In this document: piece by piece, positions 59,205 through 64,000 of the stretch
Numbering within the stretch: position 1 is the first letter of the stretch
Layout of the letters: every line of letters begins with the position of its first letter
Translations under genes and position numbers: made by a program
From: Amycolatopsis regifaucium
Lineage (GTDB): Bacteria > Actinomycetota > Actinomycetes > Mycobacteriales > Pseudonocardiaceae
Direction: 5' to 3'
Assembly: GCF_001613935.1 (NCBI RefSeq)
Contig: NZ_LQCI01000045.1
Coordinates: forward strand, 7,554-71,553
DNA length: 64,000 bases
The notes under the pieces: model-generated
Told to the model about the DNA's origin: nothing
The model's database searches: none
What the model saw: only the letters and a program-made list of their open reading frames with translations

Positions 59205-59630
59205 TCAGTCGGGATGCACGTCGACGACGTGGATGTTGACCGTGGGCGGAGCCGAGCCCAGCTGGCCGGTCAAGGCCTCGGTGACCCGGCGGCGCAACAG
59301 GTCCGCGGCCGCCGCTTCGACGCCGAACCGGACCGTCACCAATACCTGGAGCACGTCGTCTTCGAGCGCGACGGCCGAGACGTGCACCCCGCCGAGGTCG
59401 CGCCCGATCTCCGCGGCGAGTTTCCTGGTCATCAGCACCAGGGCCCGCTCCGACACCTGGGTCTTCCCGCCCGCGGACGGCAGGTCGAGCGGCGGCGTGG
59501 TCCGTCCGCCGCGGACGCCGCCGACCGAGCGGAGCACCCGTTCGACGAGTCCTGGCGGCGTCGGCACCGGACGGCTCGCGACGGCGCGCACCTGCTCCCA
59601 CCGGGGGTCGTCGCGCGGATCCTGGGTCAT
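59205..59630 (-). CDS. Divergent Asp23-like protein directly after the sigma factor
   Basis: This 141-aa protein starts with a Pro-rich segment and its second half has an Asp23-like pattern (VHVSAVALEDDVLQVLVTVR, then ADLLRRRVTEALTGQLG and VNIHVVDVHPD). Its ATG shares one base with the sigma factor stop (TGATG), the place where an anti-sigma factor is usual, but there is no membrane helix or zinc-binding HxxxCxxC motif. It may be the regulator of the sigma factor or simply the first structural gene. Confidence 0.6.
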   Translation of the reverse strand: MTQDPRDDPRWEQVRAVASRPVPTPPGLVERVLRSVGGVRGGRTTPPLDLPSAGGKTQVSERALVLMTRKLAAEIGRDLGGVHVSAVALEDDVLQVLVTVRFGVEAAAADLLRRRVTEALTGQLGSAPPTVNIHVVDVHPD

Positions 59631-60187
59631 CACCGTTCCCCGGGTCGGAAGTTGTCGCCGAGTTTCGCCAGCAGCGCCACCCTGGCGCGGTGCAAACGGG
59701 CGCGCAGGGCGGGCACGCCGACCTCGAGGACCTCGGCGACCTCCTCGTAGGTCAACCCCTCGAATTCTCGCAGAATCAGCGGGATCCGCTGACCGACGTC
59801 GAGTTCGGCGATCGCGCGCAGCACCGCGCCGACCTGTTCGGCGCTCACCACGTGACCCTCCGGGCCCGGCACGACACCCGCGTCGCCCTCGTCGAGCGGC
59901 ACGGTCGGTTTCCGGCGCCGGACCTGGCCGAGCGCGCCGTTGGTGGTCACCCGGTACAGCCAGGTGGACACCGCGGATTCGTGGCGGAAGCCCGGCAGCG
60001 CGCGCCACGCGGAAAGCCAGGCCTCCTGGACGACGTCTTCGGCCTCCGCCGAGCTGCCGGTGATCCGCAGCGCCACCCGGTACATCCTGGCCGTGTGCCG
60101 CCGCACCAAGGTGTCGAAGGCACCGTGGTCCCCGGCGGCGGCCCTGACCGCCAGTTCCTTGTCCGGAACCGGCGCGGGCTCGCTCAC
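59630..60187 (-). CDS. ECF-type RNA polymerase sigma factor
   Basis: This 185-aa protein has region 2 (FDTLVRRHTARMYRVALRIT, then EAEDVVQEAWLSAWRALPGF) and region 4 (LILREFEGLTYEEVAEVLEV, then RARLHRARVAL), with a short linker. It likely directs transcription of the downstream Asp23 genes. The GTG start overlaps the pyrimidine reductase stop (GTGA). The recognised promoter cannot be read. Confidence 0.88.
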   Translation of the reverse strand: MSEPAPVPDKELAVRAAAGDHGAFDTLVRRHTARMYRVALRITGSSAEAEDVVQEAWLSAWRALPGFRHESAVSTWLYRVTTNGALGQVRRRKPTVPLDEGDAGVVPGPEGHVVSAEQVGAVLRAIAELDVGQRIPLILREFEGLTYEEVAEVLEVGVPALRARLHRARVALLAKLGDNFRPGER

Positions 60188-60939
60188 CCGCCCTCCCGGC
60201 GGCGGTAACGCAGCATGGTGAAACCGTCCTCGAACAGCACCGACGCGAGGTCCATCCGGCGTGGTTCCGGGGTGGGCCCGCCATCGGAAATCCGGCGCGC
60301 GCCGGCGCCAGCCAGCAGGGGAGCGACGGTGAGACACAACTGGTCGACGAGATCGGCCGCGATCAGGTCGCCGAACAGTTTCGGCCCGCCCTCACAGTCG
60401 ACGCGGTACAGCCCGCGTTTCCCGAGGAGTCCGAGCGCGTACCGCAGATCGACGTCGTCGGTCCCGGCGACGAGCACGTCCGCGCCCGCGCGTTCCAGCG
60501 CGGCACGGCGACCCGTGGGCGCCTGCTCGGTGGTGAGGACGATCGGCGGCACTTTCGTGTCGGTGAACAGCGGCCCCGCGGGGTCGAGATCACCCGACCG
60601 GGTCACCACCGCGATCGGCGGGACCTCCGACAAACCGCGCGAAAGCCGGCGGGCGGCCCGTTCGGCGTTGATCCGCGCGCCGCGGTAACCCTCGGCGCGC
60701 ACCGTGCCCGCGCCGACCAGGATGACGTCGGAAAGCAACCTTCCGAGCAGGAAGACGCGCTTGTCGGCGGGGTGCGAAAGCCCTTCGGACAGCTCGTCGA
60801 CCGCGGCCGCGCCGTCGGCGGAGCTGACGAAGTTGACCTGGACCCAGGGACGGGTCAGGTCCTCGGGATATCCGTAGAGCCGCTCCAGGTCGGCGTCGGA
60901 GACGGGTTCCGCCGGTGTCGTTGGCCACAAAAGCTGCAC
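60184..60939 (-). CDS. RibD C-terminal-domain (pyrimidine reductase) family protein
   Basis: This 251-aa protein has the riboflavin-type reductase signature: RPWVQVNFVSSADGAAAVDE, then DVILVGAGTVRAEGYRGARI and VDCEGGPKLFGDLIAADLVD with the NADPH site. It may reduce pteridine or pyrimidine intermediates; the RibD deaminase domain is absent. The GTG at 60939 starts the conserved N-terminus (VQLLWPTTPAEPVS). It is the first gene of the sigma/Asp23 operon, which is an odd partner. Confidence 0.85.
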   Translation of the reverse strand: MQLLWPTTPAEPVSDADLERLYGYPEDLTRPWVQVNFVSSADGAAAVDELSEGLSHPADKRVFLLGRLLSDVILVGAGTVRAEGYRGARINAERAARRLSRGLSEVPPIAVVTRSGDLDPAGPLFTDTKVPPIVLTTEQAPTGRRAALERAGADVLVAGTDDVDLRYALGLLGKRGLYRVDCEGGPKLFGDLIAADLVDQLCLTVAPLLAGAGARRISDGGPTPEPRRMDLASVLFEDGFTMLRYRRREGG

Positions 60940-61037
60940 CCGGCTATCCCAACACGCGCCCGACGGCACCGCTGAGCGGGGGATACGCCCGTTCAGGGAG
61001 GGTGAACGGCCACCGCCGGTGCCGTTACTCTCGGCGC

Positions 61038-62072
61038 ATGCCCGCCCGCCTGATCGATCGCCGTCCGGAGCTGTCCGCCGACGAGCTGATCACCGCGCTC
61101 GTCCCGCCGCCCCGGTTCGACGCGGTCCGGTTCTCCACCTACGTGCCCGATCCGCACGAGCCGAGCCAGGCCGAGGCCGTGGACACCTGCGGCGCGTTCG
61201 CGAAACGCGTGGCGGAAGCCGCGGGCCGGAAGCCGAAGTCGAAGCTGCGCGCGTTGTTCGGCGGCGGGGACGAGGAGCCGTCCGGGCCGATGGGGCTCTA
61301 TCTCGACGGCGGCTTCGGTGTCGGCAAGACCCACCTGCTCGCCTCGACGTGGCACGAGACTCCGTCGCCCAAGGCGTACGGGACCTTCGTGGAGCTGACC
61401 CACCTGGTCGGCGCACTGGGGTTCGCCGAGGCGGTGCGGCGGCTGTCCGAACACCGGTTCCTGGCGATCGACGAGTTCGAACTCGACGACCCCGGCGACA
61501 CCATGCTCGTCACCCGGCTGCTGCAGGAGCTGATCTCGGCGGGCGTCTTCGTGGCGGCGACCTCCAACACGCTGCCGGACAAACTCGGCGAGGGCCGGTT
61601 CGCCGCGGCGGACTTCCTGCGCGAGATCCAGTCGCTGTCCGCCCGGTTCGGCGTCTGCCGGGTCGACGGCCCGGACTACCGCCACCGCGGTCTTCCGGAC
61701 GCGCCGCCGCCCGCGACTCCCGAGGAACTGGAGTCGTCGGCCGGCGCCCATCCCGAGTCCACTGTGGACGATTTCGACGCGTTGTGCGACCACCTCGCCG
61801 GGTTGCACCCTTCGCGATACGGCAGGCTTCTCGACGGCGTGACCCGCGTGCACCTGCGCGACATCCACCCGGTTCCCGACCAGAACGTCGGACTGCGGCT
61901 GGTCGCCTTCGCCGACCGGCTCTACGACCGCGCGATCCCGCTGGTGGTCTCGGGCGAGCCGGTGCCGCTGTTGTTCACCGAGGAGATGGTGAACGGCGGC
62001 TACCGCAAGAAGTACCTGCGCGCGGTCAGCCGTCTGACCGCACTGGCGCGCGACGCCGTGCAGCCCAGGTGA
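61038..62072 (+). CDS. zapE: ZapE/AFG1-family ATPase
   Basis: This 344-aa AAA-type ATPase has Walker A GGFGVGKTHLLAS (Lys97-Thr98), Walker B FLAIDEFELDD and ATSNTLPDKLGEGRF. ZapE is linked to FtsZ ring stability in proteobacteria and AFG1 to membrane-protein quality control. The ATG at 61038 fits the family. Its last 47 bases overlap the 3' end of the opposing PAP2 gene. Confidence 0.9.
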   Translation: MPARLIDRRPELSADELITALVPPPRFDAVRFSTYVPDPHEPSQAEAVDTCGAFAKRVAEAAGRKPKSKLRALFGGGDEEPSGPMGLYLDGGFGVGKTHLLASTWHETPSPKAYGTFVELTHLVGALGFAEAVRRLSEHRFLAIDEFELDDPGDTMLVTRLLQELISAGVFVAATSNTLPDKLGEGRFAAADFLREIQSLSARFGVCRVDGPDYRHRGLPDAPPPATPEELESSAGAHPESTVDDFDALCDHLAGLHPSRYGRLLDGVTRVHLRDIHPVPDQNVGLRLVAFADRLYDRAIPLVVSGEPVPLLFTEEMVNGGYRKKYLRAVSRLTALARDAVQPR

Positions 62073-62634
62073 GCAGCACCCAGGTCGCGCAGACGGTCGC
62101 GATGGCGAACAGTGCGCCGCCCACGACGTCGGTCAGGTAGTGGTAGCCGAGGCCGATCATGCCGATCGTGACCCCGACGAGCACCACCGCGCCCACGATC
62201 GCGATGACGGCCGTCGCGAGCCCGGGCCGGGCGAGCAGGACGAGCGCGGTCAGCACCGCGACCAGCGCGACGGTGTGCCCGCTGGGATAAGCGAGATAGG
62301 TGTTCTTCCAGCGGTCGAAAAGCGGTTTGAGCACCCAAGTGTTGGCGGCGATGGCGACGAGCGGGCCCACGATGGTCAGCGCCGCTTCGGGCTTGCGCCG
62401 TCCGAACAGGCACAGGACGGCGGCGAGGAGCGCGACCGGGATCAGCACGGCGGCCTCGGTCGGCAGGACGAGTAGCCGCAGAAGACCGGTGTCGGCGCCG
62501 AAGGTGCGCTCCACCCACTTGACGGCGAGGTCGTCCGGACCGGAAAGGCCTTCGCCGGACACCAGGAAGCCGAGTACGGCCATGATCGCGGCGCAAGTCA
62601 CCGCGATGAGCCCGTACGGCGCTCTTCCGCTCAT
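62026..62634 (-). CDS. PAP2-family membrane phosphatase
   Basis: This 202-aa protein has about five helices and the phosphatase motifs KPLFDRWKN (Lys103, Arg108), YPSGHTVALVA (His120) and GLGYHYLTDV (His165, Asp169). In motif 1 the usual RP is RW. In motif 3 the usual SR is replaced by GLG, so a conserved arginine is missing and activity is uncertain. It probably acts on undecaprenyl- or phosphatidate-type substrates. It converges with zapE and overlaps it by 47 bases. Confidence 0.85.
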   Translation of the reverse strand: MSGRAPYGLIAVTCAAIMAVLGFLVSGEGLSGPDDLAVKWVERTFGADTGLLRLLVLPTEAAVLIPVALLAAVLCLFGRRKPEAALTIVGPLVAIAANTWVLKPLFDRWKNTYLAYPSGHTVALVAVLTALVLLARPGLATAVIAIVGAVVLVGVTIGMIGLGYHYLTDVVGGALFAIATVCATWVLLTWAARRRAPVRSDG

Positions 62635-62704
62635 CCGGCGAGATTACGTGACAGGTGATCCGTCACCATGCAGGGACGGCGCACGAGGACGAAGGGGGCT
62701 TTCG

Positions 62705-63580
62705 ATGCGGATCAGTGTGGTCGGCGGCGGCGTGATCGGGCTGAGCTGCGCGCACCGGCTCGCCGGGGCCGGGCACGACGTCACGGTGCTCACCGAGGCC
62801 CGGCCGGAGGAGACGACGTCGGCGGTCGCCGGTGGCGTGCTCTTCCCGCCGCCGGCGGCGAACTCCGGCCGGGTCGATCGCTGGACCGTGGCGAGTGTGC
62901 GGGAATACCGCTCGCTCGGCGCACCCGGTGTCCGCGTGATCCGGGGGACCTACTTCGTCCCGCGTGAGGCGCCGGTGCCGTCGTGGGCGTTCTCGATGCC
63001 GGACCTCGACCACGAACCCGGACGGCTCACCTTCACGACCGCGGTGATCGACACCCCGGTCTACCTCGCCTGGCTCGCCGGACGGGTCGCCGCCCTGGGG
63101 GCGCGCACCGAGTTCCGCACCGTCGCGCGGCTCGACGACCTCGACGCGGATCTGGTGGTGAACGCGGCCGGGCTCGGCGGCGGGCGGCTGGCGGGGGACA
63201 GCACCGTGGTGCCGGTCGGCGGCCACGTCGTCCATCTCGCCGATCCGGGGCTGACCGAGTGGATCGTCGACAGCTCCTCGCCGGTGCCGCGGCACGTGAT
63301 CCCGCACGGACGGCACGTCGTCTGCGGCGGCACCCAGGAACCCGGACGCGCCGACGTCACGCCGGACCCCGGGGTCACCGCGGACATCGTGCGGCGGTGC
63401 CGGGAACTCGTGCCCGAACTGGCGGACGCGCCGGTATTGGGCGCGAAGGTGGGCTTGCGGCCGTTCCGGCCCGAGGTCCGGCTGGACCGCGAGGGCGACG
63501 TCGTCCACTGCTACGGGCACGGGGGCGCCGGGATCACACTGGCCTGGGGCTGCGCCGACGACGTCTTGAGCCTGGTGTGA
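62705..63580 (+). CDS. FAD-dependent D-amino-acid oxidase-like protein
   Basis: This 291-aa oxidoreductase has the FAD fold RISVVGGGVIGLSCAHRLAG, the DAO-type TTSAVAGGVLFPP (residues about 39-51), VVNAAGLGG and the C-terminal YGHGGAGITLAWGCADDV. D-amino-acid oxidase oxidises D-amino acids; the substrate here is unknown. AAGGGGG precedes the ATG. It converges with the DUF2252 gene across a degenerate CGTTTCGTCCTCT half-repeat. Confidence 0.88.
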   Translation: MRISVVGGGVIGLSCAHRLAGAGHDVTVLTEARPEETTSAVAGGVLFPPPAANSGRVDRWTVASVREYRSLGAPGVRVIRGTYFVPREAPVPSWAFSMPDLDHEPGRLTFTTAVIDTPVYLAWLAGRVAALGARTEFRTVARLDDLDADLVVNAAGLGGGRLAGDSTVVPVGGHVVHLADPGLTEWIVDSSSPVPRHVIPHGRHVVCGGTQEPGRADVTPDPGVTADIVRRCRELVPELADAPVLGAKVGLRPFRPEVRLDREGDVVHCYGHGGAGITLAWGCADDVLSLV

Positions 63581-63587
63581 CCCCGCA

Positions 63588-63606
63588 TTGAGAGGACTAA
63601 ACGCGG
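63588..63606. repeat. Degenerate half of the CGTTTCGTCCTCT element
   Basis: AGAGGACTAAACGCG differs at one position from the right arm of the two full elements (AGAGGACGAAACGCG) and lies in the same position, between convergent gene ends. There is no left arm. A small local pairing of CCCGC with GCGGG is possible. Confidence 0.7.
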
Positions 63607-63610
63607 GTGG

Positions 63611-64000
63611 TCAGAGGGCGGCGAAGGCGGCGAAGTCCGCTTCGGTCTGATCCGCGTACCGCACCGCGTAGGCCCCGATCGCCTCATCGAGGTCTTCGTC
63701 GTCCTCGAAGTATCCCGCCAGCAGCCGCGGATGCAGCGACCGCGCGTGCGCCCGCGCCAGCAACGCGCCCGCCAGCCGGCCGTAGTCGTCGAGGTGGTCC
63801 TTCTTCAGTTCCGCGGGATCGATGTCGCCCTTGAGGTTCCGGAACTGCCGCACGATGTACGGCAAGCCGTCGATGGTCGTCCAGCCGAGCAGGATGTCGG
63901 TCTCGGCCTGCACGAGCCGCGCCCCTTCGACGATCCGGCGGCCCTCGTGGTCCGGCGAAGCCAGCCCGAGATAGGGCGACAGTGCCGACGGGTTGGCCTG
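63611..64000 (-). CDS. DUF2252 family protein, partial
   Basis: Only the last 129 residues are in the window; the gene continues past 64000. The visible part reads YLGLASPDHEGRRIVEGARL, VQAETDILLGWTTIDGLPYI, VRQFRNLKGDID, the DUF2252 signature, and ends HPRLLAGYFEDDEDLDEAIG with AYAVRYADQTEADFAAF. These proteins resemble aminoglycoside-type kinases in fold and have no assigned function. The start is outside the window. Confidence 0.85.
   Translation of the reverse strand, partial: QANPSALSPYLGLASPDHEGRRIVEGARLVQAETDILLGWTTIDGLPYIVRQFRNLKGDIDPAELKKDHLDDYGRLAGALLARAHARSLHPRLLAGYFEDDEDLDEAIGAYAVRYADQTEADFAAFAAL

Overview
The window is 64 kb of high-GC actinobacterial chromosome. Gene content and style point to a Pseudonocardiaceae member, most likely Amycolatopsis or a close relative: GTG starts and 1-8 nt gene overlaps are common, there are many PucR-type regulators, Tat/lipoprotein exports and Asp23/AmaP genes, and long 'TGAAGGnCC-TTCC' hairpins sit between genes. 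The genus is inferred from style, not proven. I found no rRNA, tRNA, CRISPR array or intact insertion sequence. Most of the window is ordinary chromosome; the accessory patches are at 17.6-20.8 kb and 37.9-41.8 kb.

Layout. 0-8.7 kb: a minus-strand catabolic operon (SSS symporter, ureohydrolase, ThDP decarboxylase, aldehyde dehydrogenase, NCS1 permease) with a divergent PucR regulator. It fits degradation of arginine-derived guanidino compounds to GABA and urea. 8.8-14 kb: OmpR/histidine-kinase pair, aldo/keto reductase, Tat-exported PHP-domain protein, a free-standing FtsX extracellular domain and a 61-aa secreted peptide. 14.1-17.5 kb: fadB-fadA beta-oxidation operon with a palindromic operator candidate. 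17.6-20.8 kb: a decayed patch holding a frameshifted class A beta-lactamase, a VanY-like carboxypeptidase, an RHH regulator with a broken VOC gene, a SUKH-type immunity-like gene and a broken MFS transporter. 20.7-29.7 kb: urea amidolyase operon (APC permease, UAAP1, UAAP2, urea carboxylase, allophanate hydrolase) with a divergent TetR. The urea released by the first operon could be consumed here.

29.7-37.8 kb: RNase D, LuxR-type response regulator, DUF3000, then hemE-hemG-hemQ (coproporphyrin branch of heme synthesis) coupled to a CoA-transferase gene. 37.9-41.8 kb: the most unusual locus. Three tandem membrane proteins, two ending in Gly/Ser/Cys-rich tails, are translationally coupled to a DUF692 (MbnB/TglH/BufB-like) iron enzyme and a short partner protein; this looks like a peptide-tail modification system whose substrate is fused to a membrane protein. 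The first gene's Shine-Dalgarno sequence is buried in a perfect 12-bp stem. 41.9-47.4 kb: MsrB, a Ser/Thr kinase, TVP38, GNAT, a LigD-type polymerase and DUF6221.

47.8-53.2 kb: a luciferase-like oxidoreductase and the proline catabolic unit (PucR-type activator divergent from pruA-putB), with direct repeats between them. 53.3-56.9 kb: thioredoxin, DUF2630, a lipoprotein alpha/beta hydrolase lacking its nucleophile, and an ATP-dependent DNA ligase that may pair with the polymerase 9 kb away. 56.9-61 kb: an operon of pyrimidine reductase, ECF sigma factor, Asp23-type proteins, AmaP and DUF6286. 61-64 kb: ZapE, PAP2 phosphatase, FAD oxidoreductase and a partial DUF2252 gene. Two families of intergenic inverted repeats recur through the window.
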